From Flavobacteriaceae bacterium (GTDB taxonomy: Bacteria > Bacteroidota > Bacteroidia > Flavobacteriales > Flavobacteriaceae), in the NCBI GenBank assembly GCA_947377425.1, contig CANCFZ010000002.1:1-34774 (forward strand): DNA of 34,774 nucleotides. Direction: 5' to 3'. A program made the translations under genes and the position numbers. Position 1 is the stretch's first letter. Every line of letters starts with the position of its first letter. Below are positions 15,479-23,580 of this stretch, piece after piece. Below the pieces are notes generated by a model that had not been told where the DNA came from, searched no databases, and saw only the letters and a program-made list of their open reading frames with translations.

Positions 15479-16981
15479 ATGGATACTATACATTACATAA
15501 GTTCAGAAGTCTTAAGTTTAGATATGTTGCAAGAAATCATTGCACATCATAAAACATTGGCACTTTCTGAGGAAGCAAAAATAAATATTCAAAAATGCCG
15601 TGAGTATTTGGATAAAAAAATGGCTTCACATGATGCACCAATTTATGGAATTAATACCGGATTTGGTTCTTTGTGTAATGTTAAAATTTCTAATGAAAAC
15701 CTATCACAACTTCAAGAAAACTTAGTAAAATCGCATGCTTGCGGAACAGGTGAAGAAGTACCTCATGAAATTGTAAAAATCATGCTTTTACTTAAAATTC
15801 AATCGTTAAGTTACGGATATTCAGGCGTACAATTGGTTACAGTTGAGCGTTTAGTCGATTTTTATAACAATGACATTTTGCCTGTAATTTACAATCAAGG
15901 TTCACTTGGTGCTAGTGGCGATTTAGCTCCGTTGGCACATTTATCGTTACCATTATTGGGAGAAGGCGAAGTATATTATGAAGGTAAAAAAGTACATTCA
16001 TCAGAAGTTTTAAATAAATTCAATTGGCAACCAATCATTTTACAATCAAAAGAAGGATTGGCGTTGTTGAATGGAACCCAATTTATGAGTGCTTATGGAA
16101 GTTATATTTTGCTTAAGGCAATGAAATATTCTTATTTTGCAGATGTAATTTCTGCTATTTCATTAGAAGGATTTGATGGAAGATTAGAACCTTTTAATGA
16201 GTTGATACATTATATTCGTCCGCACAAAGGTCAAATTGTGACTGCAAAACGAATTACAGAATTATTGGAAGACAGCCAAATTATTACTCAAGAAAAGTTG
16301 CACGTTCAAGATCCATATTCGTTCCGTTGCATTCCGCAAGTGCATGGTGCTTCTAAAGATGCTATTGATTATGTAAAAAAAGTTTTTAAAACCGAAATCA
16401 ATTCGGTTACTGATAATCCAAATGTTTTTGTTGGTGAAGATGTAATTATTTCGGGAGGAAATTTCCACGGACAACCATTGGCATTGGCATTAGATTTCTT
16501 GGCAATTGCTTTGTCTGAGTTGGGAAGTATTTCTGAAAGAAGAACCTACCAATTGATTTCAGGATTAAGAGGTTTGCCAGCATTTTTAGTTAGCAATGCA
16601 GGATTAAATTCTGGATTTATGATTCCGCAATATACAGCCGCAAGTATTGCCAGTCAAAATAAACAATTGGCAACTCCAGCTAGTGTTGATAGTATTGTTT
16701 CAAGTAATGGTCAAGAAGATCACGTTTCTATGGGAGCCAATGCTGCTACCAAATGTTTACGTATTATGGAAAACCTAGAGCGTATTTTAGCAATCGAATT
16801 GATGAATGCTTCTCAGGCTATTGAGTTTAGAAGACCGTTGCAATCAAGTACTTTTATCGAAATGTTTTTAAAATCATACCGAGAAGAAGTACCTTTTGTA
16901 AAAGAAGATAGAATTCTACATTATGATATTGCGAAATCAGTAGCTTTTTTGAATACTTTTTTGATAGATTTGGAAGATTAA
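15479..16981 (+). CDS. hutH: Histidine ammonia-lyase
   Basis: A 500-aa aromatic amino acid lyase that deaminates L-histidine to urocanate, the first step of histidine degradation. The MIO cofactor forms from Ala145-Ser146-Gly147 in GSLGASGDLAPLAHL. Other family motifs: YGINTGFG (56-63), NFHGQPLALALDF (about 325-337) and SNGQEDHVSMGANAA (about 409-423). The selectivity position carries Ser-His (S85-H86), as in histidine lyases rather than tyrosine lyases. Length is usual (about 500 aa). No hutU, hutI or hutG is adjacent, so it is alone here. Two palindromes upstream suggest regulation. A tyrosine/phenylalanine lyase role is less likely but cannot be excluded by eye. Confidence 0.9.
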   Translation: MDTIHYISSEVLSLDMLQEIIAHHKTLALSEEAKINIQKCREYLDKKMASHDAPIYGINTGFGSLCNVKISNENLSQLQENLVKSHACGTGEEVPHEIVKIMLLLKIQSLSYGYSGVQLVTVERLVDFYNNDILPVIYNQGSLGASGDLAPLAHLSLPLLGEGEVYYEGKKVHSSEVLNKFNWQPIILQSKEGLALLNGTQFMSAYGSYILLKAMKYSYFADVISAISLEGFDGRLEPFNELIHYIRPHKGQIVTAKRITELLEDSQIITQEKLHVQDPYSFRCIPQVHGASKDAIDYVKKVFKTEINSVTDNPNVFVGEDVIISGGNFHGQPLALALDFLAIALSELGSISERRTYQLISGLRGLPAFLVSNAGLNSGFMIPQYTAASIASQNKQLATPASVDSIVSSNGQEDHVSMGANAATKCLRIMENLERILAIELMNASQAIEFRRPLQSSTFIEMFLKSYREEVPFVKEDRILHYDIAKSVAFLNTFLIDLED

Positions 16982-17108
16982 ATAGTCCAATTCTGAATTT
17001 TATAGAAATAAATAACAAAAACTAATAGTGTTTACTGTTTTACAATTATTGTTGCGAAATGTTTTTTAGTTATTGTAGTCACAAAATTTCAATATCAAAA
17101 CAAAATAA

Positions 17109-17627
17109 ATGAAACCATCCCAACTACAACCCACCGAATATGCTTCTTATTACGGAAACTATATTGCCCAAGTTTCAGAAGAATATACTTTAGTAGAAGA
17201 ACTTGAAATCTCCTTGCATCGATTCATTAAGTTTGTTCAAGATATTGCTATGGATAAATTTGATTACCGTTATGCGGAAGGAAAATGGACTATTAAGGAT
17301 ATTATTCAGCATATTATTGATGCCGAACGAGTTTTTGCCTATCGAGCTTTGCGTTTTGCAAGAAATGACAAAACGGAATTGCCTGGTTTTGAAGAAAACG
17401 ATTATGTAGCCGAAGCTAACGGAAATAAAAGAAGCATCATGGAATTGCTAACCGAATTGTCAGCAGTTAGACATTCGACTTTGTTATTGTTCAAATCATT
17501 CAATGAAGAACAACTTTTACGTTATGGAATAGCTTCCAATAATCCAATGTCGGTTAGAGCAATAGGTTTTGTTATTATTGGACATCAGAATCACCATCAA
17601 AAAGTTTTTGAAGAAAGATATTTGTAG
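17109..17627 (+). CDS. DinB family protein
   Basis: A 172-aa four-helix-bundle protein of the DinB/YfiT-like superfamily, members of which bind a metal through three histidines and often act as thiol-dependent transferases. Seen: WTIKDIIQHIIDAERVFAYRALRFAR (about 62-87) with the first conserved His, PGFEENDYV, and C-terminal IGHQNHHQKVFEERYL with the other His residues. It lies 127 nt after hutH with no clear terminator between. The substrate is unknown. Family membership is well supported; the function is not. Confidence 0.85.
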   Translation: MKPSQLQPTEYASYYGNYIAQVSEEYTLVEELEISLHRFIKFVQDIAMDKFDYRYAEGKWTIKDIIQHIIDAERVFAYRALRFARNDKTELPGFEENDYVAEANGNKRSIMELLTELSAVRHSTLLLFKSFNEEQLLRYGIASNNPMSVRAIGFVIIGHQNHHQKVFEERYL

Positions 17628-17694
17628 GATGATATAAAAGATTTGAAGTATGATGTGCGAAATACGAGGTACGAAGTTTAAAAAAAGTGCATAA

Positions 17695-17731
17695 AAAATC
17701 CCAAATTTAATTATTTTAAATTTGGGATTTT
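17695..17731. terminator. Bidirectional terminator
   Basis: AAAATCCCAAATTTAA (17695-17710) pairs perfectly with 17716-17731 around TTATT, a 16-bp stem with A and T flanks. It ends the DinB-like gene on plus and the acidic-protein gene on minus. Outside it, ATACGAGGT (17663-17671) and ACCTCGTAT (17755-17763) form a further imperfect inverted repeat. Confidence 0.85.
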
Positions 17732-17769
17732 ATCTTTCGTAGTTCGTATATCAAACCTCGTATCTTGTC

Positions 17770-18186
17770 TTATTCTTCACCTTCGTCATCGTCATCAAAA
17801 TTATCTGACGTTTCAAAATCGTCATCATCGTCATCATCGTCTCCGTCGTCAGAGCCGCCTTTATCTTTCAACAAGTCTTCTTCAACATCGTCATCATCAG
17901 AAGCATCTTCATCATCATCTAAACCAGCAACTGGAATGATTGGTTCAATTACAGAATCAATATCATCTTCTTCGTCAAATTTTTCCATTCGGCTTGCCAA
18001 TTTAGTACTTACTTTCACTAAATAAATAGTGTCCTCAGTCTTAACTTCAACAGCTTCAATAAGTTCATTTTGCGCATTTCTAAAACGAATGATATCAGAA
18101 TCATCATATCCTTCTGGAAATTTTTCAACTAATAAGTTTAAAATGTCGCCTGTTAGCTTTGCATAATCAACAATTACTCTTTTCAT
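17770..18186 (-). CDS. Conserved protein with very acidic C-terminal tail
   Basis: A 138-aa protein. Residues 1-70 look folded (MKRVIVDYAKLTGDILNLL, then FPEGYDDSDIIRFRNAQNE and a strand-rich TIYLVKVS). From about 75 onward the sequence becomes Asp/Glu-rich, with a run of eight Asp before FETSDNF and an end DDDDEGEE. I recall similar flavobacterial proteins carried as hypothetical or loosely named DNA primase, but no primase motif is seen here. It starts 9 nt after the stop of the deoxyhypusine-synthase-like gene, so it is probably co-transcribed with the polyamine genes. Acidic tails often mimic nucleic acid or bind basic partners, including polyamines; either is only a guess. Function unknown. 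Confidence 0.85.
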   Translation of the reverse strand: MKRVIVDYAKLTGDILNLLVEKFPEGYDDSDIIRFRNAQNELIEAVEVKTEDTIYLVKVSTKLASRMEKFDEEDDIDSVIEPIIPVAGLDDDEDASDDDDVEEDLLKDKGGSDDGDDDDDDDDFETSDNFDDDDEGEE

Positions 18187-18195
18187 AAAAATATA

Positions 18196-19170
18196 TTATA
18201 GGTCTAATAAATAAGCAAAAATTAGAGGTGCAACAATTGTAGCATCCGATTCAATAATGAACTTTGGAGTGTGAATATCTAATTTACCCCAAGTAATTTT
18301 TTCATTTGGAACCGCACCAGAATACGAACCATAACTAGTAGTAGAATCTGAAATCTGACAGAAATAACTCCAAAACGGAATATCGTGCATTTCCATATCT
18401 TGATACAACATTGGCACAACACAAATTGGAAAATCTCCAGCAATTCCGCCTCCAATTTGGAAAAAACCAACTCCTTTTCCACCTGAATTTTTAGGATACC
18501 AATCCGATAACCACATCATGTATTCGATTCCGCTTTTTGTTGTAGTTGGTTTGAATTCACCTTTAATACAATAAGAAGCAAAAATATTTCCCATCGTACT
18601 GTCTTCCCAACCAGGAACTACAATTGGAAGGTTTTTTTCTGCCGCAGCAACCATCCAAGAATCTTTTGGGTCAATTTCGTAATATTGTTTTAAAACACCA
18701 GAATTAATCATTTGATACATAAATTCATGCGGAAAATAACGTTCTCCTTTTGAATCGGCATTATGCCAAATATCATACAAATGGGATTGTAATCTTCTAA
18801 AAGCTTCTTCTTCTGGAATACAAGTATCAGTAACTCTATTGTAATGATTTTCAAGTAAATCCCATTCGTCTTGTGGACTTAAATCTCTGTAATTAGGAAC
18901 TCTTTTATAAGAATTGTGAGCTACTAAATTCATAATATCTTCTTCAAGATTTGCTCCAGTACATGAAATAATGTGTACTTTATCTTGGCGAATCATTTCT
19001 GCTAATGATTTTCCTAACTCGGCAGTACTCATTGCGCCTCCAAGAGTAATCATCATTTTTCCATTTTCTAATAAATGTTGCTCATATCCTTTGGCAGCAT
19101 CTACTAAAGCAGCAGCGTTGAAGTGAAGATAATTCTTCTCAATAAACTGACTTATTGGTCCTTTGCTCAT
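18196..19170 (-). CDS. Deoxyhypusine synthase-like protein, likely homospermidine synthase
   Basis: A 324-aa protein of the deoxyhypusine synthase family, NAD-dependent enzymes that move an aminobutyl group. Bacteria lack eIF5A, and bacterial members have been linked to homospermidine synthesis, which fits flavobacteria, where homospermidine is a major polyamine. Seen: TLGGAMSTAELGKSLAEMI (42-60), ISCTGANLEEDIMN (68-81), PGWEDSTMGN (186-195), GGKGVGFFQIGGG (230-242) with a candidate catalytic Lys232, and SYSGAVPNEKITWGKL. It follows an arginine-decarboxylase-like gene by 144 nt and precedes the acidic-tail gene by 9 nt. No agmatinase lies between them here. The family call is firm; the product is inference. 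Confidence 0.9.
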   Translation of the reverse strand: MSKGPISQFIEKNYLHFNAAALVDAAKGYEQHLLENGKMMITLGGAMSTAELGKSLAEMIRQDKVHIISCTGANLEEDIMNLVAHNSYKRVPNYRDLSPQDEWDLLENHYNRVTDTCIPEEEAFRRLQSHLYDIWHNADSKGERYFPHEFMYQMINSGVLKQYYEIDPKDSWMVAAAEKNLPIVVPGWEDSTMGNIFASYCIKGEFKPTTTKSGIEYMMWLSDWYPKNSGGKGVGFFQIGGGIAGDFPICVVPMLYQDMEMHDIPFWSYFCQISDSTTSYGSYSGAVPNEKITWGKLDIHTPKFIIESDATIVAPLIFAYLLDL

Positions 19171-19244
19171 TTTGTTTGTTTTAATCTGATTTTTTTTATG
19201 CTGAATTTATTTCAGTATTTCAGATTCTGTTAATGTTTAATTGT

Positions 19245-19301
19245 AAAACTGTAGTTTGGAGTTCAAAGAAAAACTTTTTTTTTAAAACTTCAAACAGTTT
19301 T
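19245..19301. terminator. Hairpin between the two polyamine genes
   Basis: AAAACTG (19245-19251) pairs with CAGTTTT (19295-19301), and inner arms TTTGGAGTT and AACTTCAAA continue the stem past a 3-nt bulge. It could attenuate read-through between the two minus-strand genes; the T-run is better on plus than on minus. Confidence 0.4.
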
Positions 19302-19314
19302 TTTATTTTTAATT

Positions 19315-20718
19315 CTATTTTTTAGTGTAACCCAAAATTTTCAATACATCTTCGGAAGTTTGTTGTTCAGAAAAAACTTCGGTTGCTAAAATTCCGTTTT
19401 CATCTCTATCAATCAAAATATGTTTTGGTTGCGGAATCAAGCAGTGGTGCAATCCTCCAAATCCTCCAATAGTTTCTTGATAAGCTCCAGTATTGAAAAA
19501 TCCAATATATAATGGTTTTTCTTTATTATATTTAGGCAAATAAATGGCATTCATATTTTGTTCTGAATTGTAATAATCGTCACTATCACAAGTCATTCCG
19601 CCAAGTAAAACTCTTTCGTAAGTATCATTCCAGCGATTGACTGCAAGCATAATAAAACGCTTGTTGATTGCCCAAGTATCTGGTAAAGTGGTGATAAATG
19701 AACTGTCAATCATGTTCCAAGCTTCTCTATCATTTTGTTGTTTTTGATATAATACCTGATAGATTGCTCCGCCAGATTCACCAACAGTAAATGAACCAAA
19801 TTCTGTAAAAATATTTGGAACATCAACCTCGGCTTCATCACAAGCAATTTTAATTTGATTGATAATTTCGTCAATCATATATTGATAATCATATTCAAAC
19901 GCTAAAGAATTTTTGATAGGAAAACCTCCGCCAATATTCAATCCATCTAAGGTTGGACATTCTTTTTTCAAAGCGATATATACTTTGATACATTTTACCA
20001 ATTCATTCCAATAATAAGCATTATCATTTATTCCAGTATTGATAAAAAAGTGAAGCATTTTCAACTCCAATTTATCATTTTCTTGAATTTGTTTTTTATA
20101 AAACTGAACTATATTTTTATATCCAATTCCTAATCTTGATGTATAAAACTCAAATTTTGGCTCTTCTTCGGCAGCAATTCTGATTCCAATTTTAAATTTC
20201 CCTTTAATTTCTGCTTGAAGCAAATCCAATTCTTCATAATTATCTATTATTGGAATTGCATTTTTATGTCCGTTATTAATCAAACGCGCAATATTGGTTA
20301 TGTATTGATCTCTTTTGAAACCGTTACATATAATATGTGTGCTTTTATTGATTTTTCCGTTTTCTAATAAATTTTCAACAATATTAATATCAAATGCTGA
20401 TGACGTTTCAATATGAATATTATTTTTGAACGCTTCGTTCATAATGTATTCAAAATGAGAGCTTTTTGTGCAATAACAATAGTAATATTTAGCTTCATAT
20501 TTGTTTTTTTCCATTGCATTTCTGAACCAGTTTTTGGCTCTTTTAATGTTGGATGAAATTTGAGGTAAATAAGTGAATTTCAATGGAGTTCCATATTGTT
20601 CCACCAACTTCATTAAGTCGATGTTATGAAACTGCAAAGCGCCTTCTTTATTGAGGTTGAATTCTTCTTGCGGAAAATAGTAAGTCTGATTAATTAAGTC
20701 GAAATATCTTGTGTTCAT
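19315..20718 (-). CDS. speA: Arginine decarboxylase-like PLP enzyme
   Basis: A 467-aa fold-III (alanine racemase-like) PLP decarboxylase, shorter than E. coli SpeA (about 660 aa) and like the form common in Bacteroidetes. Expected reaction: L-arginine to agmatine, the entry to putrescine. Seen: N-terminal barrel with YYYCYCTKSSHFEY (78-91), where K85 should bind PLP; GFKRDQYI; FYTSRLGIG; HFFINTG; GLNIGGGFPI (the phosphate-binding Gly loop); and MTCDSDDYYN, the CDSxD substrate signature near the dimer interface. It is the first structural gene of the polyamine block and has a roughly 230-nt leader holding a small ORF. Decarboxylation of a related substrate cannot be excluded. Confidence 0.85.
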   Translation of the reverse strand: MNTRYFDLINQTYYFPQEEFNLNKEGALQFHNIDLMKLVEQYGTPLKFTYLPQISSNIKRAKNWFRNAMEKNKYEAKYYYCYCTKSSHFEYIMNEAFKNNIHIETSSAFDINIVENLLENGKINKSTHIICNGFKRDQYITNIARLINNGHKNAIPIIDNYEELDLLQAEIKGKFKIGIRIAAEEEPKFEFYTSRLGIGYKNIVQFYKKQIQENDKLELKMLHFFINTGINDNAYYWNELVKCIKVYIALKKECPTLDGLNIGGGFPIKNSLAFEYDYQYMIDEIINQIKIACDEAEVDVPNIFTEFGSFTVGESGGAIYQVLYQKQQNDREAWNMIDSSFITTLPDTWAINKRFIMLAVNRWNDTYERVLLGGMTCDSDDYYNSEQNMNAIYLPKYNKEKPLYIGFFNTGAYQETIGGFGGLHHCLIPQPKHILIDRDENGILATEVFSEQQTSEDVLKILGYTKK

Positions 20719-20770
20719 TGAAATAAAATTGTTTGAAAGATTAATTGAAATTGCTACATTAATCTAGGAT

Positions 20771-20950
20771 TCAAACTCTAATATTAGCATAAACGATAGG
20801 AAGTTTTTCGGTTTCGGATTTTATCATCTCTAAAAACAAGCCTAAAATAGTTCTAATTGAAGTTAAAAAAGTAACACACAATACTTGAAAACCCGTATTG
20901 GTTTTTAGCGTGAAAGTGCTATTAGTAGTGCTATTTTTCTTTTTATTCAT
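20771..20950 (-). CDS. Small ORF in the leader of the arginine decarboxylase gene
   Basis: A 59-codon ORF starting ATG at 20950 and ending TGA at 20773-20771, 53 nt before the speA-like start. The peptide opens MNKKKNSTTNSTFTLKTN, has a hydrophobic middle (FQVLCVTFLTSIRTILGLF) and ends VYANIRV. It is not recognised as a known family. A strong promoter (20956-20987) places the transcript start almost on its ATG, so if the mRNA is made the ORF is probably translated first. It may be a regulatory upstream ORF for polyamine genes, as known in other lineages (inference), or a small independent protein. Confidence 0.5.
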   Translation of the reverse strand: MNKKKNSTTNSTFTLKTNTGFQVLCVTFLTSIRTILGLFLEMIKSETEKLPIVYANIRV

Positions 20951-20955
20951 TCCGA

Positions 20956-20987
20956 CAAATGTAAAAAATAAATCAAGCGAATTGCAA
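20956..20987 (-). promoter_or_regulatory. Promoter of the polyamine block
   Basis: TTG (20987-20985), 21-bp spacing, TACATTTG (20963-20956) on the minus strand: a full match to the Bacteroidetes consensus. The -7 element ends 5 nt before the ATG of the small ORF and about 240 nt before speA. Confidence 0.75.
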
Positions 20988-21006
20988 CATTTTTATTAAA
21001 AAAATA

Positions 21007-22068
21007 TTAAGTTTTATAATCATCGAAACTTTCAATAATTAATTCAGTATCAACCGATTGATTAATTATGGTTTTTCCAATGCCATTTATCAATGCAAAT
21101 TGCACTTTTCCGTACTCATTTTTCTTGTCGTGAATGAGTAAATTCTGAATGGATTTGATGTCATTTTCAGTAATAACATGTTTTTCAAAAATGTCAGTTA
21201 TCGTATATTTTATTTGATGAAATTCTTCGTTTGATAATAATCCTTTTTCTTTAGAAATATAACTTTCCAAAATCATTCCAATTGCAATTGCTTCGCCATG
21301 AAGTAATGGTGTTGCTGATTCTAAAAAATGACTTTCTATTGCGTGACCTAGTGTATGACCGAAGTTTAGCGCTTTTCTAATTCCGTTTTCGGTTGGATCT
21401 TGTTTTACAATTTCGTTTTTAATTTCTATCGAGCGATAAATTAAAGCATCAAAATCAGCAAAATCAATTTCAGATAAAACTAAAAATTGTTTCCAGTATT
21501 TTTTGTCATAAATCAATCCGTGTTTCAACATTTCAGCCAATCCAGAACGCATTTCTTTTTGAGATAATGTTTCTAAAAATGAAGTATCAATCAATAATAA
21601 TTGGGGTACATTTATTACTCCAATTTGATTTTTTAAATTACCTAAATCAACGCCATTTTTTCCACCAATTGAAGCATCAACCATTCCTAACAAAGTAGTT
21701 GGAACGTTTATAAAATCAATTCCTCTTTTAAAAGTAGAAGCGACAAATCCACCAATATCAGTAATAACTCCACCGCCAAGATTAATTATTGCACTTTTTC
21801 TATCAGCACCTAAATCAGATAAAATCGACCATATTTCAACACAAGTTGTAATGTTTTTTATACCTTCACCAGCTTCAATTTCGATAATTTCAATTGGAAT
21901 TTCAGTAGCTAAATTGGGTAAAAATTTAGGCAAACAATGTTCATTAGTATGCTCGTCAACAAGAATGAATAGTGAAGAATACTTGTTTTGAATTATAATT
22001 TGGTTGATTTCTTCATATCCTTTTTCATTAAAATAAATAGAATATCCGTTGGCTTCAATTGATTGCAT
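21007..22068 (-). CDS. aroB: 3-dehydroquinate synthase
   Basis: A 353-aa NAD- and metal-dependent cytosolic enzyme converting DAHP to 3-dehydroquinate, the second step of the shikimate pathway. Seen: VDEHTNEHC (about 38-46), NLGGGVITDIGGFVASTFKRG (96-116), VPTTLLGMVDASIGGKNGVD (122-141) and NFGHTLGHAIES (about 237-248), which supplies the metal-binding His residues. Length is standard. The start ATG at 22068 is the natural one, with a TATTTTTG box at 22089-22096. It is divergent from the photolyase operon and 56 nt upstream of the small ORF ahead of speA, without a clear terminator between. Confidence 0.97.
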   Translation of the reverse strand: MQSIEANGYSIYFNEKGYEEINQIIIQNKYSSLFILVDEHTNEHCLPKFLPNLATEIPIEIIEIEAGEGIKNITTCVEIWSILSDLGADRKSAIINLGGGVITDIGGFVASTFKRGIDFINVPTTLLGMVDASIGGKNGVDLGNLKNQIGVINVPQLLLIDTSFLETLSQKEMRSGLAEMLKHGLIYDKKYWKQFLVLSEIDFADFDALIYRSIEIKNEIVKQDPTENGIRKALNFGHTLGHAIESHFLESATPLLHGEAIAIGMILESYISKEKGLLSNEEFHQIKYTITDIFEKHVITENDIKSIQNLLIHDKKNEYGKVQFALINGIGKTIINQSVDTELIIESFDDYKT

Positions 22069-22088
22069 ACTAATTTGTGAATTTTAAG

Positions 22089-22096
22089 CAAAAATA
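22089..22096 (-). promoter_or_regulatory. Possible -7 element of aroB
   Basis: TATTTTTG on the minus strand, 20 nt upstream of the aroB ATG. No clear TTG partner is seen. Confidence 0.4.
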
Positions 22097-22154
22097 AGCA
22101 TATTATTTCTATCTGAATCGATTGTATTTTAACTTATTTTTTTATTTAAACATT

Positions 22155-22184
22155 CTGTAAAACAAAATAAATAGATTACTTTTG
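22155..22184 (+). promoter_or_regulatory. Promoter of the photolyase operon
   Basis: TACTTTTG (22177-22184) is a perfect TAnnTTTG element. CTG at 22155-22157 (one base from TTG) lies 19 bp upstream. The first gene starts 35 nt later. Confidence 0.6.
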
Positions 22185-22219
22185 TTTAATATTTATTTAA
22201 ATAAGATAAACAAAATAAT

Positions 22220-22522
22220 TTGAAACCAATTATTGCAACAATCGAGAATACCGATTTCACGGATATTCAAATAGATAGAATTATCGAAATGGCATGGGAA
22301 GATCGAACTCCATTTGATGCCATAAAATTTCAATTTGGTTTAGCCGAAGCAGATGTCAAAGCTTTGATGAAAAAAGAATTGAAGTTTAGCAGTTACAAAT
22401 TATGGAGAGAACGTGTTGAAAATTGCAAAACAAAACATGTAAATAAACGTGTTGAAGGCATTGACCGATTCAAATGTAACATGCAACGTTCAATTTCCAA
22501 TAACAAAATTGCAAAACGTTAG
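22220..22522 (+). CDS. DUF2805 / TIGR03643 family protein
   Basis: A 100-aa protein recognised by IDRIIEMAWEDRTPFDAI (18-35), FGLAEADVKALMKKELK (39-55) and the basic end SSYKLWRERVENCKTKH. The compact helical layout resembles a helix-turn-helix protein, but the function is not known. It starts at TTG (22220); the only later Met upstream of the core would cut into the conserved MAWEDR helix, so TTG is chosen. To my recollection this family often lies near cryptochrome/photolyase genes, and that is the case here. First gene of the cluster; the next gene starts 4 nt after its stop. Confidence 0.85.
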   Translation: MKPIIATIENTDFTDIQIDRIIEMAWEDRTPFDAIKFQFGLAEADVKALMKKELKFSSYKLWRERVENCKTKHVNKRVEGIDRFKCNMQRSISNNKIAKR

Positions 22523-22526
22523 TAAA

Positions 22527-22925
22527 ATGCAAAGTAAGAAACCAGATAATGTAGTTTTTTCAGAAGAGGATGGTTACAACGCCAGTTTGTTGTCTTATTC
22601 CACAAGTGTAGGTGCTCCAGTTATCAAAATGGACGATGTTGTATCGTGGAAAAGTAGAGGAATTAGCAATGTAAATAAGGAGTTTGAAAATAAGTTTCAC
22701 GAACTTAAAATTCAATATGAAAATTTAATGCAAGAATTTGAATGGAACGAATTGGTTTATAATTCCAAATTTTCATTCGAACCAGTAATTGGAGAAATTT
22801 ATCATTTGTATGCCAATAATGACGGAACCAATTCACTTTCATTAATTGCTCCAAATGAATGGAATAAGGAACACCTTGGAACTTTTAAATTGAATAGCGA
22901 AAGAAAATGGGTACATCTTATTTAA
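22527..22925 (+). CDS. DUF2452 family protein
   Basis: A 132-aa protein starting at ATG 22527, immediately after the previous gene. The frame is open further upstream, but that stretch overlaps the preceding gene. Recognised by KPDNVVFSEEDGYNASLL (5-22), SVGAPVIKMDDVVSWKSRG, a predicted coiled helix (VNKEFENKFHELKIQYENLM) and the C-terminal FEPVIGEIYHLY and LSLIAPNEW, typical of a small strand-rich domain. No catalytic motif is seen and the role is unknown. It is co-transcribed with photolyase genes, so a part in the same process is plausible. Confidence 0.8.
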   Translation: MQSKKPDNVVFSEEDGYNASLLSYSTSVGAPVIKMDDVVSWKSRGISNVNKEFENKFHELKIQYENLMQEFEWNELVYNSKFSFEPVIGEIYHLYANNDGTNSLSLIAPNEWNKEHLGTFKLNSERKWVHLI

Positions 22926-22935
22926 TTATTTAAAA

Positions 22936-23577
22936 ATGAGTAAAATACAAATTGATAAAACCCAAATTGAACAGTTAGAAAAGCAAAAAAGAGTTCACTT
23001 AATCAACAGTTTAGGAGGATTTAAAAGTGTTGCATTGGTTGGAACTTCTGATGAAAATAGGAATACGAATTTATCTATTTTCAATTCGTTTTTTCATATT
23101 GGAGCCAATCCACCATTGATTGGATTGATTTTTCGTCCAAGTCCGCCAGAACGTGATACAATGCGAAATATTTTGGACACAGGATTTTACACGATAAATC
23201 ACATCAACGAATCCATTTACAAACAAGCGCATCAAACTTCTGCAAGATACGATAAAGGAATTTCTGAATTTGATGCCACCAATTTGAAATCAGAATATAA
23301 AAATGACTTTTTTGCACCATTTGTAGCAGAAAGCAACATCCAATTAGGAATAGAATTTAAAGAAAAAATCGATATTGCAATCAATAATACAATAATGGTT
23401 ATTGGTGAAATTGTTCAGATTTATATTCCAGAAAATTGTTTGTGCGAAGATGGTTTTATTGATTTGGAAAAAGCCAATACAATCACTTGTTCAGGTTTAG
23501 ATAGTTATCACAAAACCATACAATTAGACCGATTAAGCTATGCAAAACCCGATAAAGAAATTACTTCATTATTATAA
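22936..23577 (+). CDS. Flavin reductase family protein
   Basis: A 213-aa protein with the split-barrel flavin-binding fold. Seen: LINSLGGFKSVALVGTSDEN (23-42), NTNLSIFNSFFHIGANPPL, FRPSPPERDTMRN and FYTINHINESIYKQAHQTS. Members bind FMN or FAD and reduce it with NAD(P)H. Within a photolyase operon it could supply reduced flavin or reduce the photolyase FAD to its active state (inference). It begins 10 nt after the DUF2452 gene and ends 3 nt before the next gene. Confidence 0.88.
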   Translation: MSKIQIDKTQIEQLEKQKRVHLINSLGGFKSVALVGTSDENRNTNLSIFNSFFHIGANPPLIGLIFRPSPPERDTMRNILDTGFYTINHINESIYKQAHQTSARYDKGISEFDATNLKSEYKNDFFAPFVAESNIQLGIEFKEKIDIAINNTIMVIGEIVQIYIPENCLCEDGFIDLEKANTITCSGLDSYHKTIQLDRLSYAKPDKEITSLL

Positions 23578-23580
23578 AAA

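Noticed and set aside
17765..18025. Serine-run ORF on the plus strand
   Set aside because: It is the complement of the Asp/Glu codons of the acidic-tail gene.
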